A DNA stretch of 15,840 nucleotides, from positions 1 through 15,840 of the forward strand of contig NZ_DGUN01000076.1 in assembly GCF_002395745.1 (NCBI RefSeq), read 5' to 3'. This stretch comes from Fibrobacter sp. UBA4309 (GTDB taxonomy: Bacteria > Fibrobacterota > Fibrobacteria > Fibrobacterales > Fibrobacteraceae). The notes under the pieces are model-generated. The model was not told the origin of the DNA and made no database searches. It saw only the letters and a program-made list of their open reading frames with translations. The stretch's first letter is position 1. Each line of letters opens with the position of its first letter. The translations under genes and the position numbers were made by a program. Positions 6,039-13,300 of this stretch are shown in pieces.

Positions 6039-8726
6039 TTATTCTTCGGCAGGCGTTTCAGAAGAGGCTTCCGCAGGAGCAGACTTCTCAACGGAATCGT
6101 CATCGACTTCGACGCCTTCCACCTTGTCGAACGTCTCCTTCGCCTCGGCGCTGTCGTGTTCGATGTCCTCGACGCTCGGGAGCGCAGTAGCATCTTGCAC
6201 CATATCGCCTTCACGCAGGCTGATGGCCTTCACGCCCTGGGCATTGCGGCCCGTGAGGCGGATAGAATCCACCTTGATGCGGATAACCTGGCCTTCCTTG
6301 GTAGTAATGATTAAGTCATAGTCATCGGCAACGCTGTCGACGAATACGGCCGGGCCGATCTTTTCGGTAACGTTCAGGTTCTTGACACCCTTGCTGCCGC
6401 GCTTGGTCACGCGGTAAGAGCCCGGTTCGCTGCGCTTGCCGTAGCCCTTCTCGGTAATGGTAAGCACCTTGTTACCCGACTTGAGCCACAGCAGAGAAAT
6501 GACTTCGTCACCCTGGGCTAGCCTGATACCGCGAACACCGTGAGTCCCGCGGCCCATCGGGCGGAAGCAGGTAATCGGGAACGTGACCGCCTGGCCATTC
6601 CTGGTCGCAAGCATCAGCAAGTCGTTCGGGATAGGCATGTTCTCGGCCACCTGGTCGTCGGCATCGCCTTCCGTTTCGGCGGCATCGTTCACGTCGGCGT
6701 CGGCAGAACTGTCTTCGCCTTCGCCAGCGTTCAGGGAGGCCTTGTATTCTTCTTCGGACATGCCCACAAGCAGCACCTTCACCAGTTCGTCGTCTTCGTC
6801 GAGGCTGATGGCGTTCACGCCGGCCTTGCGCGGACGGCTGAACAGCTTGAGGTCCATCTTGTTGATAATGCCCTTCTTGGTCGCAAACACGAGGCAGAAG
6901 TAACCGCCGAACTTGCGGACAGGCACAATCGCCTGCACCCTTTCACCTTCGGTAAGGCCGACAAAGTTGACAATCGGGCGGCCCTTGCCGTTGCGCGTAC
7001 CTTCGGGCAAGCGGTAAACCTTGGTCCAGTAGGCACGGCCCTTGTTGGTGAACACGAGCAGGTAGCTGTGCGTGCTCGCCGTGAAAATCTGTTCCACGTT
7101 GTCTTCGTCCTTGAGGCCGGCACCGATAATGCCCTTGCCGCCACGGCTCTGCGCCTTGAACGTATCAATAGGCAGACGCTTGATGTAGCCTTCCTTGCTC
7201 AAGGTGATCACCTGTTCTTCTTCGGCAATCAAGTCTTCTTCGTCGCTATCGTCGATAGCTTCACCGATAGTGGTGCGGCGGTCGTCGCCGTACTTAGCCA
7301 CGACGGCATCGAGCCTTTCGAGCATGATGGCGATGCGGCGTTCACGCTTTTCGAGGATATCCTTCAAGTCGGCGACGGTCGCGACAAGCTCGTTGTATTC
7401 AGCTTCCAACTTTTCCAAGTTGAGGCCGGTGAGCTGGCCCAAACGCATGTCGACAATGGCCTGCGACTGGATATCGTCCAGGCCAAAGCGGTCCTGCAAG
7501 CTCTGCTTTGCAATATCGGTCGTCTTGCTGGCCTTGATAATCTGCACGACCTCGTCGATGTTCTGGGTCGCGATGCGCAGGCCTTCGATAATGTGGAGGC
7601 GGGCTTCGGCCTTTTTCAAGTCGAACTGGGTCGAACGCGTAATCACGTCGAGGCGGTGATCGATATAGACCTGCAGGAGTTCCTTCATGGTAAGGACCTT
7701 GGGCAGGTTGTTAATCAGCGCCAGGTTGTAGATGCTGAACGTTGTCTGTAATTGAGTGTACTTGTACAGGTTGTTCAGGACAACTTCGCCAACAGCATCT
7801 CGACGGAGTTCAATAACGATGCGGATATCGCGGCTAGATTCGTCGCGGATATCGGTAATGCCGTCAACGCGCTTTTCGCGGACCAGGTCTGCAATCTTCT
7901 TGCAGAGTTCCGCCTTGTTCACCATATACGGGATTTCGGTAACGATGATGCGCGGTTTGCCCTTGGAGTCCGTCTCGATTTCGGTCTTGGCACGTACACG
8001 CACGCGACCATGGCCGGTGAGATAAGCGTCGCGGATACCGGCACGGCCACAAATAACGGCACCCGTCGGGAAGTCCGGGCCCTTGATAAATTCCATCAGG
8101 TCTTCGTCCGGGAGTTCCGGATTGTTCGCCAAGGCATGGATGGCCGCTCCGACTTCGCGCAAGTTATGCGGAGCCATGTTGGTCGCCATACCCACTGCGA
8201 TACCGGATGTTCCGTTCACAATCATGTTCGGGAGCGCAGACGGGAGCACCAACGGCTCTTCGAGCGATTCGTCGTAGTTCGGGCCCATGTCGACGGTATC
8301 CTTTTCCAGGTCTTCGAGCATGAGCGCGCCAAGGTTGTTCATCTTGGCTTCGGTGTAACGCATGGCGGCAGGGCTATCGCCGTCGATGGAACCGAAGTTT
8401 CCCTGACCGAATACCAGCGGGTAGCGCAGCGAGAAATCCTGAGCCATACGGGCGAGCGTTTCGTACACGGCGGAGTCGCCATGCGGGTGGTACTTACCGA
8501 TGACATCACCCACGATGCGGGCGGACTTGACCGTTCCCTTGTTCGGGACCACACCCAGTTTGTGCATGCTGTACATCACGCGGCGGTGGACGGGCTTGAA
8601 ACCGTCTCGCGCATCGGGCAAGGCACGAGCAACAATGACGCTCATGGAATAGCGGAGATAGCAATCCTGCATGTCCTGTTCAATCAGGCTCTTGAACTGC
8701 GATCCAGGGACCATTTCTTCTGACAT
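6039..8726 (-). CDS. gyrA: DNA gyrase subunit A
   Basis: The 895-residue A subunit of DNA gyrase, which cuts and rejoins DNA in the A2B2 enzyme that introduces negative supercoils; cytoplasmic. The breakage-reunion domain covers about 10-500, with catalytic Tyr124 in AAMRYTEAKM. The quinolone-determining region reads GKYHPHGDSAVYE, with Ser85 and Glu89 at the positions of E. coli Ser83 and Asp87. The C-terminal beta-pinwheel follows, and its GyrA box QSRGGKG (526-532) argues for GyrA rather than ParC. Two features are unusual in detail: an acidic insertion at about 657-698 within the pinwheel (EGEDSSADADVNDAAETEGD) and a long acidic tail after 850. A Shine-Dalgarno GAGG lies about 9 bases before the ATG. 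surE lies immediately upstream and may be co-transcribed. Confidence 0.98.
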   Translation of the reverse strand: MSEEMVPGSQFKSLIEQDMQDCYLRYSMSVIVARALPDARDGFKPVHRRVMYSMHKLGVVPNKGTVKSARIVGDVIGKYHPHGDSAVYETLARMAQDFSLRYPLVFGQGNFGSIDGDSPAAMRYTEAKMNNLGALMLEDLEKDTVDMGPNYDESLEEPLVLPSALPNMIVNGTSGIAVGMATNMAPHNLREVGAAIHALANNPELPDEDLMEFIKGPDFPTGAVICGRAGIRDAYLTGHGRVRVRAKTEIETDSKGKPRIIVTEIPYMVNKAELCKKIADLVREKRVDGITDIRDESSRDIRIVIELRRDAVGEVVLNNLYKYTQLQTTFSIYNLALINNLPKVLTMKELLQVYIDHRLDVITRSTQFDLKKAEARLHIIEGLRIATQNIDEVVQIIKASKTTDIAKQSLQDRFGLDDIQSQAIVDMRLGQLTGLNLEKLEAEYNELVATVADLKDILEKRERRIAIMLERLDAVVAKYGDDRRTTIGEAIDDSDEEDLIAEEEQVITLSKEGYIKRLPIDTFKAQSRGGKGIIGAGLKDEDNVEQIFTASTHSYLLVFTNKGRAYWTKVYRLPEGTRNGKGRPIVNFVGLTEGERVQAIVPVRKFGGYFCLVFATKKGIINKMDLKLFSRPRKAGVNAISLDEDDELVKVLLVGMSEEEYKASLNAGEGEDSSADADVNDAAETEGDADDQVAENMPIPNDLLMLATRNGQAVTFPITCFRPMGRGTHGVRGIRLAQGDEVISLLWLKSGNKVLTITEKGYGKRSEPGSYRVTKRGSKGVKNLNVTEKIGPAVFVDSVADDYDLIITTKEGQVIRIKVDSIRLTGRNAQGVKAISLREGDMVQDATALPSVEDIEHDSAEAKETFDKVEGVEVDDDSVEKSAPAEASSETPAEE

Positions 8727-8739
8727 TATTATTCCTCAG

Positions 8740-8772
8740 TTAGTGGTTAGTGGTTAGTGATTAGTGGTTAGG
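8740..8772. repeat. Heptanucleotide tandem repeat between surE and gyrA
   Basis: Four 7-base units TTAGTGG, TTAGTGG, TTAGTGA, TTAGTGG and a partial fifth (TTAGG) fill most of the 51-base gap between the surE stop and the gyrA start. On the gene strand the unit is CCACTAA. The last unit ends 6 bases from the surE stop codon and the first begins 13 bases upstream of the gyrA ATG. Confidence 0.92.
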
Positions 8773-8777
8773 ACATC

Positions 8778-9578
8778 CTAGCCGCAAGCACCTCCCGCTA
8801 ACATTTCATTTATTACTTCTAAACCTTTTTCGTCGGTCTGGTCGATGCGGTGGGGCGTTATCGTAGCGAACCCCTGGTCAAGCAGGTAGTCGTCACTGTC
8901 CACGGGCTGTTTGTCCCACAACTTGTCGCCATCCAGTTGCCACATTCCACCTTCGTGGGAATAGTGGTCCGTAAACATGCCGAGAGCCATCTTCGTCGCC
9001 TTGAAACCCTTGAAAGATTCGGCAGTGGCCTTCGGGAAATTCACGTTCCAGAATACGCCTGCGGGAATTTGGCGGAACCAGCCGTCTTTTACCGCCTTTA
9101 CCGCAAAATCAATCGCCGTCTGCAAAAGGGCATCCCCTGTCCCGCGCAACGAAAGGGCGATGCCGGGAACGCCCCAGAGGGCCGCTTCGCGCGCACCGGC
9201 GACCGTTCCGGAATAAAGGGAAGAAACCCCCGAATTCTCGCCGACATTGACGCCCGAAAAACACACGTCAAATGTCCCCGGACCACCCCCCTCGGTAGAA
9301 AGCCCGTGCGCGGCATAATGCCCCAGGGCAAACTTGACGCAATCGGCAGGCGTCCCGTCCATCGAGAATACGCTATAACCGTCCGCACAAGGAATTTTTT
9401 CGACATGGAGGCCGCGACGGACCGTAAATGCGTGCGAAATGCCGCTCTGTTCCGTTTTCGGGGCAAACACGAAAACCTCCCCAAAGGGAGAAAGGGCGCC
9501 AGCCAAGGCGTGCATATTCGCGCTACCCACCCCATCGTCGTTAGCGACAAGGATGCGCGGTTTTCGTGCGTCTTGCAT
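8778..9578 (-). CDS. surE: 5'/3'-nucleotidase SurE
   Basis: A 266-residue metal-dependent nucleoside-monophosphate phosphatase of the SurE family, a usual length; family members dephosphorylate 5'- and 3'-nucleotides and act in stationary-phase survival. Visible motifs: metal-binding Asp14-Asp15 in VANDDG, Ser45 in EQSGISHAF, MDGTPADCV near 73-81, and Asn111 in FSGVNVGENSG, followed by SSLYSGTVAGAREA. No signal peptide, so cytoplasmic. The start at 9578 has no Shine-Dalgarno sequence; TACTAT lies at -18 to -13 and the overlapping TATCTT at -15 to -10 (A of ATG as +1), so the leader would be very short. gyrA follows 51 bases downstream on the same strand. Divergent from the methyltransferase gene at 9650. 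Confidence 0.95.
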   Translation of the reverse strand: MQDARKPRILVANDDGVGSANMHALAGALSPFGEVFVFAPKTEQSGISHAFTVRRGLHVEKIPCADGYSVFSMDGTPADCVKFALGHYAAHGLSTEGGGPGTFDVCFSGVNVGENSGVSSLYSGTVAGAREAALWGVPGIALSLRGTGDALLQTAIDFAVKAVKDGWFRQIPAGVFWNVNFPKATAESFKGFKATKMALGMFTDHYSHEGGMWQLDGDKLWDKQPVDSDDYLLDQGFATITPHRIDQTDEKGLEVINEMLAGGACG

Positions 9579-9637
9579 TCTAGTTACAAGATAGTATTTT
9601 CGAAAGAAAAAAATGCTGTCGCGGCCCCTGCAATAGC

Positions 9638-9645
9638 TATCTTTG
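9638..9645 (+). promoter_or_regulatory. -10-like box TATCTTTG directly before the methyltransferase start
   Basis: TATCTT occupies exactly -12 to -7 if the A of the ATG (9650) is +1, and extends as TATCTTTG. No Shine-Dalgarno sequence is present between it and the ATG. This geometry predicts a leaderless mRNA; the -35 region is not recognisable. Confidence 0.45.
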
Positions 9646-9649
9646 AAGC

Positions 9650-10411
9650 ATGTATACCGAACCGAAATTCCTTTCCATGAAGGAAACGTCCAAGGCCAAG
9701 CGCATGGCGGAGCTTTTGCGCGTAATCATATTGCAGTTGGGCGACGACGTGCCTCGCGCCAGGCACGAATTCGAGACGTACGCCGAATGGATGAAGCTCC
9801 CCGAAAGCGAACGGCTTACCGGTAAGAACCAGGCGCAGATGATCGACCTGTACAAGACTTTCCGCACGCGGGCGGGCCTCGGGTTCGAACGCGACATCTA
9901 CCTGGAGCAGGAACCGGGGGACCGCGAAACCGCCAACGAAAAACCGATACAGTTCGCCGTACTCGTGCACAACCTGCGCAGCGCATTCAATGTAGGTTCC
10001 ATCATCCGCAGCACGGACTGCTTCGGGCTCGAAGGAGTCCACCTGAGCGGCTACAGCTGCGGGCCCGACCACGTGACCGTCAAGAGCGCCGCCCGCGGCT
10101 GCCAGGAATGGATTCCCATCAAGCGCTGGGACAGCCCCTTCGACTGCGTCAAGTGGCACAAGGATAACGGCTACGAGATTATCGCGCTCGAGACCGGCGA
10201 AGACATCCCGAGCATCAACGACGTCACCTGGCCCGAAAAAGGCCTGATCATCCTCGGCAACGAAGAATTGGGAATCGCCCCCGAACTCATGGCGGAGGCG
10301 ACTATGAAAGTGACCATTCCCATGGCGGGCCGCAAGGCGAGCATGAATGTCGCCGGGGCGTTCGCCATTATGGCGTTCTGCTTAAGGAGCAGGTGCGGTG
10401 GCAGGCGCTAG
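9650..10411 (+). CDS. SpoU/TrmH-family RNA 2'-O-methyltransferase
   Basis: A 253-residue SPOUT-fold methyltransferase that likely transfers a methyl group from S-adenosylmethionine to a ribose 2'-OH of tRNA or rRNA. The C-terminal catalytic domain (about 102-245) shows the three SpoU motifs: motif 1 HNLRSAFNVGSIIRSTDCFG with Asn114 and Arg120, motif 2 LIILGNEELGI with Glu205, and motif 3 IPMAGRKASMNVAGAFAIMAF at 223-243. The N-terminal 100 residues are helical and could bind RNA; this part does not resemble the usual RlmB N-terminal domain, so the target RNA cannot be named. The start follows a -10-like box with no ribosome site; an internal ATG at codon 10 is an alternative. Its last 30 bases overlap the convergent gene at 10382. 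Confidence 0.9.
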   Translation: MYTEPKFLSMKETSKAKRMAELLRVIILQLGDDVPRARHEFETYAEWMKLPESERLTGKNQAQMIDLYKTFRTRAGLGFERDIYLEQEPGDRETANEKPIQFAVLVHNLRSAFNVGSIIRSTDCFGLEGVHLSGYSCGPDHVTVKSAARGCQEWIPIKRWDSPFDCVKWHKDNGYEIIALETGEDIPSINDVTWPEKGLIILGNEELGIAPELMAEATMKVTIPMAGRKASMNVAGAFAIMAFCLRSRCGGRR

Positions 10412-11602
10412 AGCCTTTACCGCATCCGTCAAACGATTGATGGCCTGGATAAGTTCGTCCATCTTGGCTTCGCTTACGCCACCCTGCACGACGGTCGCGG
10501 CATTGGCGGCAGTTGCGGCAGCAGCCTCGGCAACGGGCTTTGCGGATTCCTTCACAGGGAGCTTGCCAAACCAGATATCCGGCCAGCGGTCGTTACCCGT
10601 GTGGTAGGTAATGCGGGTCGCGGTTTCCACCGGTTCGCCAATCTTCCAGATGTAGAGTTCGTAGTCAAAGAGGTCGTGATCGTGGCCCTTGTCGGTTGCG
10701 CCCCAAACGAGCCACTTGCCGTCGGGAGAAAGGCGCGGGAAGTATTCGTGACTGCGGCGGCCGGGCAGGTCCATCAACTTCACGTTCTTCGGGATGCCAA
10801 AAAAGCCAACCTTTTCCACCTGCTTGCCATCCTTGGCAGAGAACCACAGGATTTCGCTCGGGGCGGCCGTGCCGCCGTTACCCGTCGGGTTCACGCGGTA
10901 AAGCTTGCTGCCGTCAAAATTCCAGTCAATCTGGCAACCGTCGCCGGACTTGGTCCAGGAATTCTTGGTCAAGTCCCACACGCCCGTTTCGCGCATGGAG
11001 CCGCGGAGCGTAATCGCCAAATGCTTGCCGTCGGGGCTCATGTTCGGTTCCTGCAGAATCACGCCCGCCTTGTTAAAAGCTTTTTCGCCATCAAGCACGA
11101 GCGTTTCCTTCTTGCTTGCGAGGTCCATCGTAAAGACCTTCCCCGCGCGGCTGAACACGATGGACTTGCCGTCGGGCCTCCAGGTGCCCCACGTGGCGTT
11201 GTCCACCACCTTGCGGGCATTTTCGCCCGAGATGTCAACCATCCACAAGTCCCACTTTTCGGGGTAGTTCGCGTCGTTTTCGGGAACCCAACCGCCCTTG
11301 CTGCGGTTGAACATCACCGTAGATCCATCCGGAGAAATCCTCGGGAACCAGTCCACGTTGTCGCCCTTGGTAAGCGCACGCGCGTTCGTACCGTCGGCAT
11401 TCATAATCCAGATATCGTGACGGGAGCTTGCACGGCTCGTGGCCCAGACAATCGCACCCTCGAGCTTGCCCTTGAGGGCGGAAAGAGCCTTCTGCTCGTC
11501 GGCAGTCGGGTCCACAGCGGCACCCGTCGGGGCGCCCTGTTGTGCATAAGCGGATACCGCGGCGAGTGCGGCACAGATAGAAAACTTCACAAACGTATTC
11601 AT
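10382..11602 (-). CDS. Secreted TolB-like (PD40) beta-propeller protein
   Basis: A 406-residue exported protein with signal peptide 1-20 (VSAYA cleavage). Residues about 50-340 hold repeated PD40/TolB-type beta-propeller motifs: DIWIMNADGTNARALT, RISPDGSTVMFN, TWRPDGKSIVFSRAG, NMSPDGKHLAITLRG, RLSPDGKWLVWG. A low-complexity Ala-rich segment and a short amphipathic helix (about 380-400, possibly coiled coil) finish the protein. There are no catalytic motifs, so it is probably a binding or scaffold protein of the periplasm or outer membrane; no sugar-binding role can be demonstrated. It lies downstream of the GH8 gene on the same strand, but that gene's terminator separates them. The start has no usable ribosome site; a -10-like TATTTT sits at -12 to -7. 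Its 3' end overlaps the methyltransferase gene. Confidence 0.85.
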   Translation of the reverse strand: MNTFVKFSICAALAAVSAYAQQGAPTGAAVDPTADEQKALSALKGKLEGAIVWATSRASSRHDIWIMNADGTNARALTKGDNVDWFPRISPDGSTVMFNRSKGGWVPENDANYPEKWDLWMVDISGENARKVVDNATWGTWRPDGKSIVFSRAGKVFTMDLASKKETLVLDGEKAFNKAGVILQEPNMSPDGKHLAITLRGSMRETGVWDLTKNSWTKSGDGCQIDWNFDGSKLYRVNPTGNGGTAAPSEILWFSAKDGKQVEKVGFFGIPKNVKLMDLPGRRSHEYFPRLSPDGKWLVWGATDKGHDHDLFDYELYIWKIGEPVETATRITYHTGNDRWPDIWFGKLPVKESAKPVAEAAAATAANAATVVQGGVSEAKMDELIQAINRLTDAVKALAPATAPAP

Positions 11603-11608
11603 ACCCTA

Positions 11609-11636
11609 AAAATACGAAAAAAAAAGCGGGAACCAA
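11609..11636 (-). promoter_or_regulatory. Candidate leaderless promoter of the beta-propeller gene
   Basis: On the minus strand TATTTT (plus 11609-11614) lies at -12 to -7 relative to the A of the start codon, and TTGGTT (plus 11631-11636) is 16 bases upstream of it. The -35 sequence lies inside the hairpin of the GH8 terminator. The segment from the T run to the ATG (TTTTTTTTCGTATTTTTAGGGTATG) is almost identical in front of the GH8 gene. Confidence 0.5.
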
Positions 11637-11648
11637 ACAGGCTCCCGC
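11617..11648 (-). terminator. Terminator of the GH8 gene
   Basis: On the minus strand GCGGGAGCC (11648-11640) pairs with GGTTCCCGC (11634-11626) with one G-U and a 5-base loop, followed by nine T (plus-strand A at 11617-11625). The T run ends only 14 bases before the next start codon. Confidence 0.9.
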
Positions 11649-11678
11649 ATTTTTCTGTAGAATCAAGAATTTAACGCA

Positions 11679-13130
11679 CTATTGTAAGTGAATTTTCCGC
11701 ATTACTGTTGAATTTGCCGTCTGAACCCGGACAACATAGGCTCCGTCGGGGATTCCCTGCAGGCCGAACGCCCTGTTGTCGTCTAGGTGACCGTTCCAGA
11801 GGGTCTTGACCACGGAACCCGTCAAGTTGAACACATCGATGCGGGCGCGGCCAGCAAAATTCACCTGGAGCATGCGGTTGCTCATTGAAAGTGCAGGTGC
11901 AGCAGCGGCCTTGGCAACCAAGACCTGGGTACTGCTGGACTGCGTTACCGTAGAGCTGGAACTCTGCGGCCCAGGGCCGGCCTGTGCAGCGGCAAGGTTC
12001 GGCATGTTGCCCGAAACCAGGAGTCCGTTCAAAAGCTTGAGCGACTGGTTGAAGTAGTTCTCGTCACCCAGTTTCACCGCTTCGGCCCAGTATTCGTCGA
12101 GCTTGGACTGGTACTTGGCGTCCGAAATGAGAGCCGTCATCATCGAGGTCACAAAAGTGCTGTTGTGGTCGTTGCCGAGAGAACCCGAGGAACGCGATAT
12201 GGGACCCTTCATATCCGCAGCCGAAATCTTGGACACAAACTCGGCCATCTTCTTGTCAATAGCAAGGGCACGCTGGTCGCCATGCCAGCAAACGGCCTTA
12301 GCGTTACGCCACGGAGCTCGGGGAGCGTCATAATGGAATTCATCATTCTCGCTCGTCCACGAATTGCCGTTTTTATTCATCCAGTCGTCGATAAGGCCCG
12401 TCGAAACTTCGCCCGAACTGATTTCGTAAAGATTCATGTTCGCTTCGTAGGCAGTCTTGCTCCAAAACTCGGCGTTTTCCGTATCGACGGCAGCGAAAAG
12501 CGGCATGTAGGCAGGGTCGAAATAACCCGGATTTTTACGATTTTTGCCGGCATCGCCCCACTTGTCGCCCGGCAAGTGCAAACCGTTCGATTCGAACTCA
12601 TGTTGTTTCATGGCCTGGATGAGCTTCTTGGCATCTTCCTTGTACTTCTCATCGCCAAACTGGTAGTACGCCATAATCAATGCCGCAGCGGCATCGATAT
12701 CGCCATCGAGGGCGGCACCCTGGTCCTGCTTGTTCGAAAGGTTCGTCACCTTCCAGACCATCAGGTTATTCTCGTTCATCATCTTCTTGTAGAAGTTCCA
12801 GATCTTGTCGAACTGGCTCTGGTAGCTGGTCGTCTTGTCGCTGAAATACACCATCAGGAGCATGCCGTAACCGACACCCTCCGAGAAATATTCGTCGGAA
12901 CCGGGATTGGAACGCACACCGGCCACATCGCCCGACTCGTTGTACATTGCCTGCATCCAGTATGCAAACTGCTTTTTCAGATCCTCGGAAGCCTTGGCCT
13001 TGTCGCTCAGAAGCGTCGCGTTTCCGCCGTAATCGGACATCTGAGGGAACGGGAAGTTTACCGTGCCCTGGGCGAACACGGACATGGCCGACAATGCGGC
13101 AAATATCGAGAGTTTTGCAATTGCTTTCAT
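11679..13130 (-). CDS. Secreted GH8 endoglucanase-type glycoside hydrolase
   Basis: A 483-residue exported enzyme of glycoside hydrolase family 8, which contains inverting endoglucanases, lichenases and some xylanases; cellulose or mixed beta-glucan is the likely substrate given the neighbouring GH5 gene. Signal peptide 1-20 (SVFA cleavage). The catalytic (alpha/alpha)6 domain covers about 25-375, with acid Glu84 in SEGVGYGM, the family signature ALDGDIDAAAALIMAYYQFG containing Asp142, and Asp268 in HYDAPRAPWRNA, the likely base. A Ser-rich linker (about 388-401) leads to a C-terminal beta domain (about 415-483: RIDVFNLTGSVVKTL, GAYVVRVQ, RKIHLQ) resembling type IX secretion sorting domains. 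No ribosome site precedes the ATG; the promoter predicts a leaderless mRNA. A terminator follows, and the GH5 gene is divergent. Confidence 0.93.
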   Translation of the reverse strand: MKAIAKLSIFAALSAMSVFAQGTVNFPFPQMSDYGGNATLLSDKAKASEDLKKQFAYWMQAMYNESGDVAGVRSNPGSDEYFSEGVGYGMLLMVYFSDKTTSYQSQFDKIWNFYKKMMNENNLMVWKVTNLSNKQDQGAALDGDIDAAAALIMAYYQFGDEKYKEDAKKLIQAMKQHEFESNGLHLPGDKWGDAGKNRKNPGYFDPAYMPLFAAVDTENAEFWSKTAYEANMNLYEISSGEVSTGLIDDWMNKNGNSWTSENDEFHYDAPRAPWRNAKAVCWHGDQRALAIDKKMAEFVSKISAADMKGPISRSSGSLGNDHNSTFVTSMMTALISDAKYQSKLDEYWAEAVKLGDENYFNQSLKLLNGLLVSGNMPNLAAAQAGPGPQSSSSTVTQSSSTQVLVAKAAAAPALSMSNRMLQVNFAGRARIDVFNLTGSVVKTLWNGHLDDNRAFGLQGIPDGAYVVRVQTANSTVMRKIHLQ

Positions 13131-13136
13131 ACCCTA

Positions 13137-13164
13137 ATAATACGAAAAAAAAGCCCTCTTTCAA
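13137..13164 (-). promoter_or_regulatory. Leaderless-type promoter of the GH8 gene
   Basis: On the minus strand TTGAAA (plus 13159-13164) and TATTAT (plus 13137-13142) are separated by 16 bases, and TATTAT occupies -12 to -7 with the A of the ATG at 13130 as +1. The AGGG just before the ATG is too close to act as a normal Shine-Dalgarno sequence. Confidence 0.6.
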
Positions 13165-13165
13165 A

Positions 13166-13179
13166 GTGATTTACATCAA
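13166..13179 (-). promoter_or_regulatory. FNR/CRP-like inverted repeat in the GH8 promoter
   Basis: The minus strand reads TTGAT-GTAA-ATCAC, one base away from the FNR consensus TTGAT-N4-ATCAA. Its centre is about 42 bases upstream of the start codon, i.e. close to -41.5 if the mRNA is leaderless, which is the classic class II activator position. No regulator is encoded nearby, so the binder is unknown. Confidence 0.4.
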
Positions 13180-13300
13180 ATATGCGTTTTTTTGCGTTTT
13201 TAAGCCAATTCCGGTGTTTATCGCTGTAAACGGAAAACGATGCGCGCTAGGTAAAACATCGCCCTGTTTAACCTATTTTCATAACAAAGAGGATGTTTCG

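Noticed and set aside
7770..7784. GTTGT-N5-ACAAC palindrome resembling the xylanase operator
   Set aside because: It lies within the gyrA coding sequence, has a 5-base rather than a 6-base spacer, and encodes conserved protein sequence (NNLYKYT region).
12947..13300. N-terminal extension of the GH5 frame
   Set aside because: The upstream part lies antisense to the GH8 gene and across the shared promoter region. The signal peptide and AGAGGA site fix the start at 13301.
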